Origin: Curtobacterium sp. GC_Cur_3 | GTDB taxonomy: Bacteria; Actinomycetota; Actinomycetes; Actinomycetales; Microbacteriaceae | Assembly: GCF_026544205.1 (NCBI RefSeq) | Contig: NZ_JALNUI010000003.1 | Coordinates: 1 to 64,000 of the forward strand | Length of the DNA stretch: 64,000 bases | Reading direction: 5' to 3' | Shown: in pieces, positions 8,456 to 16,846 of the stretch | Numbering within the stretch: the first letter of the stretch is position 1 | How the letters are laid out: every line of letters begins with the position of its first letter | Position numbers and translations under genes: made by a program | Notes under the pieces: generated by a model | Seen by the model: only the letters and a program-made list of their open reading frames with translations | Databases searched by the model: none | What the model was told of the DNA's origin: nothing

Positions 8456-9981
8456 CCGCCCCCGCCACCGCGTCCCCCCTCCGCGTCGCCGTCGCGGCAC
8501 CGCACCCGGCCGCGCTCGACGCGGCCACCGAGGCGGTCGCCGCCGGCGGTGACGCGGTGGACGCTGCCCTCGCCGCCGCGGCTGCCCTCACCGTCGTCTA
8601 CCCGCACCAGTGCAGCATCGGCGGTGACCTCGTCGCCCTGGTGCGGCGTCCGGACGGCTCCGTGTCCACGGTCGTCTCCGCGGGCGCCGCACCCGCCGGG
8701 ATCGACGTCGGTGCACTCGCGCAGCTCGACCGGATGCCGCGCCAGGGAGCCCAGACCGTCACGGTCCCCGGTGTCGTCGCCGGGTGGCAGGCCCTCGACC
8801 GGCTCGGCGGTCGGCTCGGGCTCGCGGCACCGCTCCGACGCGCCGCACGGCTCGCCGCGGACGGTGCCCCGGTCTCGGCCGGGCTCGCGCGGGCGATCAC
8901 CGCCAGGGCCGCCGAGCTGCGCGCCGACGCCGGGATGACCGGTGTCTTCGGCGACGGCGCCGGCGGGCTCCTCGGCGAGGGGGACGCGCTGGTGCAACCA
9001 GCCCTGGCCGCCACCCTGGCCGAGCTCGCCGAGGACCCGTCGGCGATGTACCGCGGCCGCATCGCCGCGTCGATCAGCGGTCGGCTCCGCGAACTCGGCG
9101 GCACCCACACCGAGGACGACTTCGCGGCGCACCGGGCCGAGTCGCCCGAGCCCGAGACGTCGACCACGGGCGGGGTGCGCTGGTGGGTCGCCCCGCCGCC
9201 CACGCAGGGCGTCGTCCTGCTCGGGATCCTGCCGGAGGCCCTCGACACCGACACCACCGGCCTCGTCGACGCCGTCCACCGCGCCGCGCTCGTGCGCCAG
9301 GCGGAACTCGGCGACCCCCGCGGCGGTGTGATCGACGTCGACGCGATGACGGACCCCCGAGGGCACCGGCGGGTGGGAGCGCTGCCCCGCGCCGGACGCG
9401 CGCTCGGGGACACCGTGGCGGTGACCGCCGCCGACTCCGACGGCACCGTCGTCTCGCTCATCCAGAGCGTCTACCAGCTGTTCGGTTCGGGCATCCTCGA
9501 CCCGGGCACCGGTGTCGTGCTGCACAACCGCGGCTCCGCCTCCAGCACCGACCCGGCGCACCCCGCGCACGTCGGCCCCGGGCTCCGACCGCCGCACACC
9601 CTGCTGCCGGTCATCGCCGAGTCCGACGACCTGGTGCTCGCCCTCGGGTGCCAGGGCGGCAGCGCGCAGCCGTGGATCCTCGCCCAGGTCGCACGAGACC
9701 TCCTGGCGCCGGACAGCGACCCCGCGGCGGTGCTCGGGCGTCCGCGCTTCGTCGTCGGCGCCCGCGACCTGGGCCACGAGGTCATGACGGTCGTCGCCGA
9801 ACCGGGCACCGACGACGCGGTGGAGGCCGCGGGTGTCCTCGGGCTGCCCGTCGTCCGCACCGACGGCGCCGTCGACGACGCCGGGCACGTGCAGACCGTG
9901 CGGCTGCACGCCGACGGCCGCCTGGACGCCGCGAGCGACCCCCGAGCCGACGGACGCGCCGTCGTCCTCAGCACGCCATGA
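8452..9981 (+). CDS. Gamma-glutamyltransferase-family Ntn hydrolase, atypical
   Basis: A 509-residue homologue of gamma-glutamyltransferase, which cleaves gamma-glutamyl amides after self-processing into two subunits. The N-terminal GGDAVDAALAAAAALTVVYPHQCSIGGD and the C-terminal FGSGILDPGTGVVLHN are family hallmarks. The self-cleavage threonine appears to be T321 in GDTVAVTAADSDG. The usual DGRExAP arginine that holds the gamma-glutamyl alpha-carboxylate is absent: the region reads SAGAAPAG. No signal peptide is visible, while many bacterial homologues are exported. It may hydrolyse a different amide. The ATG start overlaps the preceding stop as ATGA. Confidence 0.83.
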   Translation: MTAPATASPLRVAVAAPHPAALDAATEAVAAGGDAVDAALAAAAALTVVYPHQCSIGGDLVALVRRPDGSVSTVVSAGAAPAGIDVGALAQLDRMPRQGAQTVTVPGVVAGWQALDRLGGRLGLAAPLRRAARLAADGAPVSAGLARAITARAAELRADAGMTGVFGDGAGGLLGEGDALVQPALAATLAELAEDPSAMYRGRIAASISGRLRELGGTHTEDDFAAHRAESPEPETSTTGGVRWWVAPPPTQGVVLLGILPEALDTDTTGLVDAVHRAALVRQAELGDPRGGVIDVDAMTDPRGHRRVGALPRAGRALGDTVAVTAADSDGTVVSLIQSVYQLFGSGILDPGTGVVLHNRGSASSTDPAHPAHVGPGLRPPHTLLPVIAESDDLVLALGCQGGSAQPWILAQVARDLLAPDSDPAAVLGRPRFVVGARDLGHEVMTVVAEPGTDDAVEAAGVLGLPVVRTDGAVDDAGHVQTVRLHADGRLDAASDPRADGRAVVLSTP

Positions 9982-10035
9982 CCCGATCCGCCTGATCCCG
10001 GCCACCCCACCCGACCCGCTTCCCGGAGGAAGTCC

Positions 10036-12063
10036 ATGAGCAGCACCACCCACGTCCTCGACCCGCTGACCTCGGCGGAGATCGCCTCGTTCGTCGCCGC
10101 GGTGCGGTCGGCCGACCGGATCGGCGCGCGTCCGCGCTTCTGGGGCATCGCGCTCGACGAGGAGAAGGCCAGGGGGACCGCCGCCGGGGGAGCGCGACCG
10201 GTCCGGCTCGTCGTGATGGACCCGGACGCCCACGCCGCGTGGGAGGTGCGCGGGTGGACGGCCGGTCCGGACTCGCCGGCGATCGTCGAGCTGTGGACGG
10301 ACGTCGACCACCGACGGCCCGGGGTGTCGAGCGACGAGGCCCGCCTCATCGCGCAGGCGGCACGGAAGTCCCCCCTGCTCGTCGAGGCCCTGGCGAAGCG
10401 CGGCATCACCGACACCTCGCTCGTCTGGGTCGACCCCGAGTCGATCACGGGCTTCGTGCCGGAGGACCTCGCCGACCGACGGCTCAGCTGGGGCACCGTC
10501 TGGTACCGCGAGTTCCCCGAGGACAACGGCTACGCCCGACCCGTCGCCGGGCTGGTCCCGATCCTCGACCTCGACACGCTCGAGGTGATCCGCATCGAGG
10601 ACCACGGCGTGGTCCCGATGGCGAGCGAGACGGGTGTCTACACGTCGGGCACGTGGGGCCCAGACCGACAGGTCGCCCCGCTCGACGTCGTGCAGCAGGA
10701 CGGACCGGGCTTCGACGTCCGCGGGCACCAGGTGACCTGGCAGAACTGGACGTTCCGCGTCGGGTTCTCGCACCGTGAGGGCCTGGTGCTGCACGACCTC
10801 CGGTACCGCGACGGCGAGGTCGAGCGTCCGGTGCTGCACCGTGCCGCCGTGAACGAGATGTACGTGCCGTACCTCGACAGCGACCCGACCGCGTACCGGA
10901 AGAACTTCTTCGACTGGGGCGAGTACGGCGCCGGACCGCTCACCGCGAGCCTCGAGCTCGGGTGCGACTGCCTCGGCGAGATCCGGTACTTCGACGTGCA
11001 GTACCTCGACGGGCACGGGGAACCGCAGACCGTCGTGAACGGCATCTGCCTGCACGAGGAGGACGACTCGATCCTCTGGAAGCACGTCAACACCCGGACC
11101 GGCAGCTCCGAGGTCCGTCGCAGCCGCCGCCTCGTCATCTCCAGCTTCGCCACGGTCGCCAACTACGACTACGGCTTCTACTGGTCCCTGTACCAGGACG
11201 GCTCGGTGGAGCTCGAGGTGAAGCTCACCGGGCTGATGTCGGTGTCCGGGATCGCGGACGGTGCGACCCCGCGGTCCGGCCGCCTGGTGGCGCCGAACGT
11301 GCAGGCCCCCATCCACCAGCACTACTTCGCGGTGCGGCTCGACACCGCCGTCGACGGGCCGCGGAACCGGCTCGTCGAGGTGCACGCCGAGGTCGAGCCG
11401 GACGAGGCACTGAACCCGTACGGCAACGCCTGCATCGCCGTCGAGACCCCGATCCTGTCCGAGGCCGCCGGCGCCATGCGCACCGACCCGGCCCGCGCGC
11501 GGCACTGGCGCATCGAGAGCGAGTCCGCGCAGAACCGGTACGGCGAGCGCACCGCCTACCGCCTGGCGATCCGGGACACCGCGCAGCTGCACGTCCGGCC
11601 CGGGAGCGTCGTCGAGCGGAAGGCGCCCTTCGTCGGACAGCACCTCTGGGCCAGCGCCTTCGACCCCGAGCAGCGCTTCATCGCGGGGGAGTACCCGAAC
11701 CAGGGCGAGCTCGGCGACGACGGCGTGCACGTCTGGCAGCAGGCCGACCGGTCGCTGGACGACGAGCGGCTGGTGCTCTGGCCGGTGCTCGGCGTGCACC
11801 ACTTCCCCCGTCCGGAGCAGTGGCCGGTGATGCCCGTCGACCGGATCGGCTTCCGGCTCGAGCCCGACGGGTTCTTCGACCGCAACCCGTCGCTCGACGT
11901 CCCGCCGTCGGCGACCGACCACTGCGCACCGGGCGGCAGCCACGACCACGCGGGCCACGACCACGCTGGTCAGGGCCACGTCGGCCACGACCACGCGGTC
12001 GAAGCCGTGCACGACGGCCACGTCGCCGCCCAACAGCAGCACGACCACGAGGGCGGCCGCTGA
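10036..12063 (+). CDS. Copper-containing primary amine oxidase (TPQ type) with His-rich tail
   Basis: A 675-residue copper amine oxidase that converts a primary amine to aldehyde, ammonia and H2O2. The topaquinone precursor is Y377 in FATVANYDYG, the catalytic base is D293 in FFDWGEYG, and copper ligands are H427 and H429 (IHQHYF) plus a third His in GVHHFPRPEQWPVMP. No signal peptide is seen, so it is likely cytoplasmic. Residues 628-675 form an unusual extension with 12 histidines in 48 residues (HDHAGHDHAG and similar), perhaps for copper storage or delivery. It lies 54 bp after the GGT homologue with a GGAGGAAG ribosome site, and it probably feeds the aldehyde dehydrogenase at 2879-4333. 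Confidence 0.94.
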   Translation: MSSTTHVLDPLTSAEIASFVAAVRSADRIGARPRFWGIALDEEKARGTAAGGARPVRLVVMDPDAHAAWEVRGWTAGPDSPAIVELWTDVDHRRPGVSSDEARLIAQAARKSPLLVEALAKRGITDTSLVWVDPESITGFVPEDLADRRLSWGTVWYREFPEDNGYARPVAGLVPILDLDTLEVIRIEDHGVVPMASETGVYTSGTWGPDRQVAPLDVVQQDGPGFDVRGHQVTWQNWTFRVGFSHREGLVLHDLRYRDGEVERPVLHRAAVNEMYVPYLDSDPTAYRKNFFDWGEYGAGPLTASLELGCDCLGEIRYFDVQYLDGHGEPQTVVNGICLHEEDDSILWKHVNTRTGSSEVRRSRRLVISSFATVANYDYGFYWSLYQDGSVELEVKLTGLMSVSGIADGATPRSGRLVAPNVQAPIHQHYFAVRLDTAVDGPRNRLVEVHAEVEPDEALNPYGNACIAVETPILSEAAGAMRTDPARARHWRIESESAQNRYGERTAYRLAIRDTAQLHVRPGSVVERKAPFVGQHLWASAFDPEQRFIAGEYPNQGELGDDGVHVWQQADRSLDDERLVLWPVLGVHHFPRPEQWPVMPVDRIGFRLEPDGFFDRNPSLDVPPSATDHCAPGGSHDHAGHDHAGQGHVGHDHAVEAVHDGHVAAQQQHDHEGGR

Positions 12064-13481
12064 TGGAACACCTGGCCGACTGGTCCGCCGTCCGGCTCGC
12101 CGATGCCGTCGCCACCGGCGAGGTCTCCGCCGTCGAGGTGATGCGCGCCCACCTGGACCGCATCGAGGAGCGCAACCCGGTCCTCCGGGCCGTCGTGTCC
12201 CAGCAACCGGACTCGACGTCGCTCGCCGCGGCACGGGACGCGGACCGACTGACCGCCGCGGCGCGCAGCACCGGTGACGTGCTGCCGCCCCTGCACGGCC
12301 TGCCGACCGCGGTGAAGGACCTGATGGACGTCGCCGGCATGCCCACCACCAACGGGTCGGCGGCCTTCGCCGGCGCCCGTCCGGCCGAGCGCGACAGCGT
12401 GCTCGCCGGCCTGCTGCGCGAAGCCGGTGCGCTCGTCATCGGCAAGACGAACACCCCGGAGATGGGGCAGGGCGTCCTGACCTTCAACCCGGTGTTCGGC
12501 ACCACCGTCAACCCCTGGGACACGACCAGGCACGCCGGTGGCTCGAGCGGGGGTGCGGCCGCGGCACTCGCCGGTCGGATGCTCCCGATCGCCGACGGCT
12601 CGGACAGCGGCGGCAGCCTCCGGTACCCGGCGGCGTTCTGCAACGTCGTCGGGGTGCGGCCGAGCCCGGGTCGGGTGCCGAGCGGCCGCACCGGCAACGC
12701 CTGGACCCCGCACGGCGTCACGGGTCCGATGGCGCGGGACTCCGCCGACGCGGCGCTGTTCCTCGGCGCGCTGGCCGTGGAACGCTCCGTCTGGCCGATG
12801 TCCGGCATGGCGCAGCACCGCGCGCGGCCCGTGTCGGTCGACGGCCTGCGGGTCGCGTGGAGCGACGACGCGGGTGGTCTGCCGATCGACCCGGCGGTGC
12901 GTGCCGTGCACCGTGCCTTCGCCGAGCAGCTGTCCGGGCTCGGCGCGGTGGTCGAGCACGATGAGCCCGACTTCACCGGTGCGGACGAGGCGTGGGAGAC
13001 GATCGAGACGTTCGAGTTCTTCCTCGGCGGCCGTCACGCCGTCGACGCCGGGGCGACCGGGTTCCGCCCCGACTACGTCCGGAACGTCGAGCAGGGGCGT
13101 GCGACGACCGCGGCGCAGCTCGCCGACGCGTACGAGCGGCGGACCCGGATGTACCGGGACACGGCGGCGGTGCTCGAGCGGCACGACGTGCTCGTGCTGC
13201 CGGCGACGCCGGTCGTCGCACCGCCCGCCGAGGTCGAGTGGGTCGACGAGGTCGACGGACACCGGTTCGAGCGCTACTTCACCTGGCAGATGCTGGCGAA
13301 CCGGCTCACCCTGACCGCACACCCCGTCGTGGTGACCTCGGCCGGCTTCACGCCGGACGGACTGCCCGTGGGTGTCCAGGTCGTCGGACGCCACGGACGC
13401 GAGGCGCAGCTGCTCGCCGTCACGCGGGCGATCGAGGAGGCCACCGGGTGGATCGGGCGGGCGCCGCGGTTCAGCCGGTGA
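12063..13481 (+). CDS. Amidase-signature family hydrolase
   Basis: A 472-residue amidase that hydrolyses a carboxamide to acid and ammonia or amine. The Ser-cisSer-Lys triad is visible as K85 (TAVKDLMD), S161 (HAGGSSGG) and S185 (DGSDSGGSLRYPA). The 24-residue spacing between the two serines matches the family. It is the last gene of the five-gene operon; its ATG overlaps the amine oxidase stop by one base (TGATG). Its 3' end overlaps the convergent gntR gene by 11 bp. It probably releases an amine for the oxidases, but aliphatic, aryl and GatA-like substrates cannot be told apart here. Confidence 0.9.
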   Translation: MEHLADWSAVRLADAVATGEVSAVEVMRAHLDRIEERNPVLRAVVSQQPDSTSLAAARDADRLTAAARSTGDVLPPLHGLPTAVKDLMDVAGMPTTNGSAAFAGARPAERDSVLAGLLREAGALVIGKTNTPEMGQGVLTFNPVFGTTVNPWDTTRHAGGSSGGAAAALAGRMLPIADGSDSGGSLRYPAAFCNVVGVRPSPGRVPSGRTGNAWTPHGVTGPMARDSADAALFLGALAVERSVWPMSGMAQHRARPVSVDGLRVAWSDDAGGLPIDPAVRAVHRAFAEQLSGLGAVVEHDEPDFTGADEAWETIETFEFFLGGRHAVDAGATGFRPDYVRNVEQGRATTAAQLADAYERRTRMYRDTAAVLERHDVLVLPATPVVAPPAEVEWVDEVDGHRFERYFTWQMLANRLTLTAHPVVVTSAGFTPDGLPVGVQVVGRHGREAQLLAVTRAIEEATGWIGRAPRFSR

Positions 13482-14166
13482 ACACCGTCGAGGACCGGCG
13501 CTCGTACCAGTGCGCCAGGTGCTCTCCGGCGCGGAGGACGTGCTCCCGCATCAGGTCAGCGGCACGGATGCGGTCGCCGGCGACGAAGGCCTCGATGAGC
13601 TCCTCGTGCTCGCGGAAGTTCTCCTCGCGGTGTCGGGAGTTCTCCCGGAGCACCAGGCCCGAGACGTTGCGCGGGAACGCGTCGTTGATCTCGACGAGCA
13701 TCCGGGTCAGGCGCGTGTTCCCGGACGCCTCGTAGATGAGCCCGTGGAACTGGTCGTTGTCGCTGCCCTCCCGCTGCTTCGGCTGTTCGCCGGCCGCAGC
13801 CGCGAGGGACCGTTCGTACATCGCCTGGTTCACCGACCGGAGCTGGTCGACGGTGGCGTCGTCGAGTCGGTCGACGGCGCGGCGCGCGGCGAGGGACTCG
13901 AGTTCGGCCCGGACCTCGTAGGCCTCGCGGACCTCCCACGGCACGGGGACACGGACCACGGCGCCGCGGTTCGGCACGACCTCGATCAGGCCGCCCGTCT
14001 GCAGCTGGCGGAGGGCCTCGCGCACCGGGGTCCGGCTGATGCCGAACTGCGTGGCGAGGTCCGCCTGGCGCAGCGGGGCGCCGATCGGGATCTCGCCGGT
14101 CATGATCTTCGCGCGGATGCGGGCCGCCAGATCGTCGACGAGTGCGTTGCCGTCGGTGGTGGTCAC
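13471..14166 (-). CDS. GntR-family (FCD subfamily) transcriptional regulator
   Basis: A 231-residue regulator. Residues about 8-75 are a GntR winged helix (LAARIRAKIMTGEIPIG, then SRTPVREALRQLQTGGLI), and about 85-220 are an FCD effector domain with the metal-ligand pattern DNDQFHGLI, REHEELIEAF and LMREHVL. FCD regulators usually sense a small organic acid and repress nearby catabolic genes. I chose the GTG at 14166 (ribosome site GAGGGAGA) because upstream residues in the open frame are not protein-like. It is divergent from the gene at 14271, and its promoter carries operator pair 3. The repeated TTGGATCCAA pairs across the cluster are its likely targets. Confidence 0.92.
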   Translation of the reverse strand: MTTTDGNALVDDLAARIRAKIMTGEIPIGAPLRQADLATQFGISRTPVREALRQLQTGGLIEVVPNRGAVVRVPVPWEVREAYEVRAELESLAARRAVDRLDDATVDQLRSVNQAMYERSLAAAAGEQPKQREGSDNDQFHGLIYEASGNTRLTRMLVEINDAFPRNVSGLVLRENSRHREENFREHEELIEAFVAGDRIRAADLMREHVLRAGEHLAHWYERRSSTVFTG

Positions 14167-14229
14167 GCGGGGTCTCCCTCGGTCGGTCGTCGCAGCATCA
14201 CCGCTGCGGTTCCGATCTTCGCAGGAGTT

Positions 14230-14269
14230 GGATCCCATTGCCGTATCCGACTCGCACATGATTGGATCC
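14230..14269. promoter_or_regulatory. Operator pair 3 plus extra box (gntR / membrane protein gene)
   Basis: Three boxes are present: GGATCC at 14230-14235, GTATCC at 14243-14248 and GGATCC at 14264-14269. The last two are centred 21 bp apart, as at the other sites. The third box is the perfect palindrome ATTGGATCCAAT (14261-14272), which runs into the ATG at 14271. Bound protein would block both divergent promoters, so autoregulation of gntR is likely. Confidence 0.7.
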
Positions 14270-14270
14270 A

Positions 14271-14774
14271 ATGGTGGTCCTCCTGTTCCTCGTGATGGTC
14301 GCCAGCGCCGTCGGGGCGCTGGTGCTCGGTGTCGTCGGTCGCCGCGGGGTGGCGACGGCGCCACTGGTCGCCGAGGTCGTGATGCTCGTCGCCATGCTCG
14401 ACGGCCACCTGCCCGGTCTCGGGATCGTCCCCGCGCCGTTCTGGGCGCTCCTGCTGGGTTGCTGCGCGATGGGCACGGCGTTGGTCGAGCGGGTGCGCGG
14501 GTCCGGGCGGCGTCCGGGCGTCGACCACCTGCATGCCCTCGGGATGCTGCTCGCGGCGGTCTTCGTCGTGCTCGGGAGCGGAGACGCCCACCGCGGCGCC
14601 GGACACGAGCACGGCGTCGTGCTGCTGCTGCCCGTGGTGGTCGCCGTCGTCGTGCACGCCGCTGCGGTCGTGTGGAGCGTCTGCGGTGGTCGCGCGCCAC
14701 GGGTCGAGTCGGTGCGCCGCCTGGCGTCCCTCGCGAGCGTGCTCGCGATGGGTGCGATGGTCGCGATCCACTGA
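14271..14774 (+). CDS. Small polytopic membrane protein of unknown function
   Basis: A 167-residue protein with about five hydrophobic segments (MVVLLFLVMVASAVGALVLG at the start, WSVCGGRAP near the end) and an H-rich loop GDAHRGAGHEHG. I do not recognise the family. The DHLHALGMLL stretch is loosely like DUF5134 membrane proteins, but this is weak. The ATG at 14271 overlaps the operator palindrome and no ribosome site is visible, so it may be translated from a leaderless transcript; a TTG at 14262 and an ATG at 14292 are alternatives. It appears to be controlled by the GntR operator, so a transport or sensing role in the cluster is possible. Confidence 0.6.
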   Translation: MVVLLFLVMVASAVGALVLGVVGRRGVATAPLVAEVVMLVAMLDGHLPGLGIVPAPFWALLLGCCAMGTALVERVRGSGRRPGVDHLHALGMLLAAVFVVLGSGDAHRGAGHEHGVVLLLPVVVAVVVHAAAVVWSVCGGRAPRVESVRRLASLASVLAMGAMVAIH

Positions 14775-14834
14775 CGGGAGGCTCGGCTCGGCTCCCCGGG
14801 TCCCCGCACGCAACCGTGCCCCCACTTCCAGATT

Positions 14835-14861
14835 GGATCCAATTCTGGCAGTATCGGATCA
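14835..14861 (+). promoter_or_regulatory. Operator pair 4 (amidohydrolase / deaminase-like operon)
   Basis: A perfect ATTGGATCCAAT (core 14835-14840) is followed by TCGGATCACA (core 14856-14861), with centres 21 bp apart. The pair is about 50 bp upstream of the ATG at 14910. It matches the arrangement at the other five cluster promoters. Confidence 0.7.
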
Positions 14862-14909
14862 CATACGGCCGGTCCACCGACCGTCCGCCGCCGACGAGGA
14901 GACGCCACG

Positions 14910-15671
14910 ATGATCATCGACGCCTACAACACGACGCAGGACCGCCGCGGGCGCAGCGACTACCTCAGTGGGGTCCGACCCGGTGAGGAACCGCCGTCGT
15001 ACACCCCGTTCGACGCCACCCGGATCCTCGACCGGATGGACGCAGCAGGGGTCGACCGCGCGATGGTCTGTTCGCTCGCGCAGGGGATCGAGAACGACTT
15101 CCTGATGGACCTGGTGGCCGCGCACCCCGACCGGCTCTTCGGCTTCGGCCAGGTCATGCCCCAGTGGGAGAACGCCACGGACGAGATCCGCCGCTTCGCC
15201 GACGGCGGGCTGGTCGGCCTGAAGCTGCACCCCAGCCTGCACGGCTACCACGTCGCCGACCACGGTCTGCTCGACCCGCTCTTCGCCGTGTGCGCCGAGC
15301 TGGGACTGCCGGTCCTCATCAACGCGCTCGACGACGCGTTCTGCGCGCCGTTCGCCATCGAGGAGATCGCGAAGGGCTTCCCGACCGTCCCGACGATCAT
15401 CGCGCACATGGGCGCGGTGTGGAACGTGCCCGAGGCGATCATCGTCGCCGAACGGAACCCGCACGTCTACCTCGAGACGTCGGCGACCCTGATGTCCGAC
15501 GTGAAGCGCGCGTACGCCAGGCTCGGCGCCGAGAAGATCCTGCTCGGTTCCGAGTGGCCCGGCAGCGACTTCGACCTCGAACGCATGAAGATCGCCAAGG
15601 CCGTGCCCGACGAGGCCGACCGCGCGCTCATCGAGGGCAGCAACATGGCCAGGATCATGGGCTGGTCGTGA
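14910..15671 (+). CDS. Amidohydrolase_2-family protein lacking the HxH motif
   Basis: A 253-residue PF04909-like (ACMSD-type) TIM-barrel protein. The fold signature is clear from GLVGLKLHPSLHGY, IIAHMG (H166) and EKILLGSEWP. The N-terminal metal motif, normally DxHxH, reads IDAYNTT (Y6, T8). The middle histidine is N138, and the late aspartate is E215. Metal-dependent decarboxylase or hydrolase activity is therefore doubtful unless the site is remodelled. The start is the ATG after GAGGAGA. It is directly downstream of operator pair 4, and its stop overlaps the deaminase-like gene as GTGA. Confidence 0.78.
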   Translation: MIIDAYNTTQDRRGRSDYLSGVRPGEEPPSYTPFDATRILDRMDAAGVDRAMVCSLAQGIENDFLMDLVAAHPDRLFGFGQVMPQWENATDEIRRFADGGLVGLKLHPSLHGYHVADHGLLDPLFAVCAELGLPVLINALDDAFCAPFAIEEIAKGFPTVPTIIAHMGAVWNVPEAIIVAERNPHVYLETSATLMSDVKRAYARLGAEKILLGSEWPGSDFDLERMKIAKAVPDEADRALIEGSNMARIMGWS

Positions 15672-16126
15672 CCGCCTCCGATCGACCGGTGCTCGACGGC
15701 CCGCCGCCGGGCATGGGGTCAGGTGACCGAGAGCTGCTCGAGGTCGCCACCGCTGTGCTCGACCGCCGCTACCGCACCGGCGTGCACGAGGTCGCCGCCG
15801 CCCTCCGGCTCGCCGACGGCATGGTCGTCACCGGTCTGCACGTCGAGGCGTCCGCGGGGCGGGCGTCGGTGTGCGCCGAGTCGGCTGCACTGAGCGCCGC
15901 CGTCGTCGCCGGGTCGCCGGTCGTCGCCGTCGTCGGCGTGCTCCGTCGACCCGGCGGCACCCTGCACCTCGTCGAGCCGTGCGGTGTCTGCGCCGAACTC
16001 CTCGTCGACCACGCCCCGGACGCGCGGGTCTGGGTGGCGGTCGGTGACGGGTCCGGCGCGGTGCCGGTCGCCGACCTCCTGCCGTTCCGGCGGCGGCGGT
16101 CCGCGCGCCCGATGGGCGACAGCTGA
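15668..16126 (+). CDS. Cytidine-deaminase-like zinc protein
   Basis: A 152-residue member of the cytidine deaminase-like superfamily. The zinc site is complete: C69-A70-E71 (VCAESAALS, with E71 the proton shuttle) and PCGVC (C105, C108). Members deaminate cytidine, blasticidin S or related amino-heterocycles. Its length suits the small CDA/blasticidin-deaminase type, but the N-terminal half (LLEVATAVLDRRYRTGVHEVAAAL) is not that of an ordinary housekeeping cytidine deaminase, and the context suggests a role in cluster catabolism. The GTG start is coupled to the preceding gene. Confidence 0.8.
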   Translation: MTASDRPVLDGPPPGMGSGDRELLEVATAVLDRRYRTGVHEVAAALRLADGMVVTGLHVEASAGRASVCAESAALSAAVVAGSPVVAVVGVLRRPGGTLHLVEPCGVCAELLVDHAPDARVWVAVGDGSGAVPVADLLPFRRRRSARPMGDS

Positions 16127-16129
16127 GGT

Positions 16130-16145
16130 TTAACGCCCGCGAAAC
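16130..16145 (+). promoter_or_regulatory. Putative GlnR half-box upstream of the isochorismatase operon
   Basis: TTAAC-gcccgc-GAAAC matches one gTnAC-n6-GaAAC unit of the GlnR consensus except for the first base. It lies about 95 bp upstream of the start at 16241. The following 22 bases do not give a good second unit. No TTGGATCCAA box is present in this gap, so nitrogen status may be the main control here. Confidence 0.45.
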
Positions 16146-16240
16146 ACCGTCGACCCCTCCGTGGTGCGCGGCCGTCCCAGAATGACGGCGACGGCCCGCG
16201 TCCGGACCCGTGCACGAACCGTCGTGGAAGGAACCACCGC

Positions 16241-16846
16241 ATGCTCGCCGTCACCGGCAACCCCGTCCTGATCGTCGTCGACATCCAGGGTGGTGCGACC
16301 TCGACCCTGCCGACACCCGGCATCCCGGTGATGCCGGGTCGGGCCGAACGCGCCCCGCGGGTGCGCGAGCTCATCGAGCACTGCCGGACGTCCGGCGTGC
16401 CGGTCGTGTTCATCCAGGAGGTCCACAAGCCCGACCTCGTCGACATCGGCCGGGAGCTCGACGGTGCCGAGGGGCCGCACTGCATCGAGGGGGAGGACCA
16501 GACCGAGCTCGCGGCGTGGCTCGAGCCCAGGCCGTCGGAGTTCGTGATCCGGAAGCGCCGCTACTCGGCCTTCTTCGGCACGGAGCTCGAGATCGTGCTG
16601 AAGGCCTACCGCGCGGAGACCGTGCTCCTGGTCGGTGGGCTCACCGACGTCTGCATCCACTACACGGCGGCGGACGCGCACCAGCACGACTACGCGGTCC
16701 GGGTCCTCACCGACTGCGTCGCCGGGTCGAGCGAGCGCGCGCACGACGCGGCACTCGAGGCGATCGGGTACCTGCAGCGTGACGCGCTCGTGACCGCGGC
16801 CGACGTGCACGACTGGCTGGACGAGCGGGAGCCGGTCGGTGTCTGA
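16241..16846 (+). CDS. Isochorismatase-family hydrolase
   Basis: A 201-residue cysteine hydrolase of the isochorismatase superfamily, which includes nicotinamidase, N-carbamoylsarcosine amidase and ureidoacrylate amidase. The D-K-C triad is D14 (IVVDIQ), K105 (VIRKRRYSAF) and C138 (GLTDVCIHYTAADAHQHDY). In a cluster for nitrogen compounds, an amidase or carbamoyl-amidase role is more likely than true isochorismatase activity. The ATG follows a GGAAGGA ribosome site in a promoter gap of 114 bp. It overlaps the next gene by 8 bp, so the two are co-transcribed. Confidence 0.87.
   Translation: MLAVTGNPVLIVVDIQGGATSTLPTPGIPVMPGRAERAPRVRELIEHCRTSGVPVVFIQEVHKPDLVDIGRELDGAEGPHCIEGEDQTELAAWLEPRPSEFVIRKRRYSAFFGTELEIVLKAYRAETVLLVGGLTDVCIHYTAADAHQHDYAVRVLTDCVAGSSERAHDAALEAIGYLQRDALVTAADVHDWLDEREPVGV

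Noticed and set aside
7732-12234. 1500-residue minus-strand open frame
   Set aside because: It is antisense to the GGT, copper amine oxidase and amidase genes, all with intact catalytic motifs. The composition is typical of an antisense shadow.
14271-14774. Firm assignment of the small membrane protein to DUF5134
   Set aside because: Only a short DHLHALGMLL-like resemblance was seen; not enough to name the family.
16127-16240. A seventh GntR operator upstream of the isochorismatase gene
   Set aside because: No pair of GGATCC-like cores with 21-bp spacing is present in the gap; only a GlnR-like half-box.
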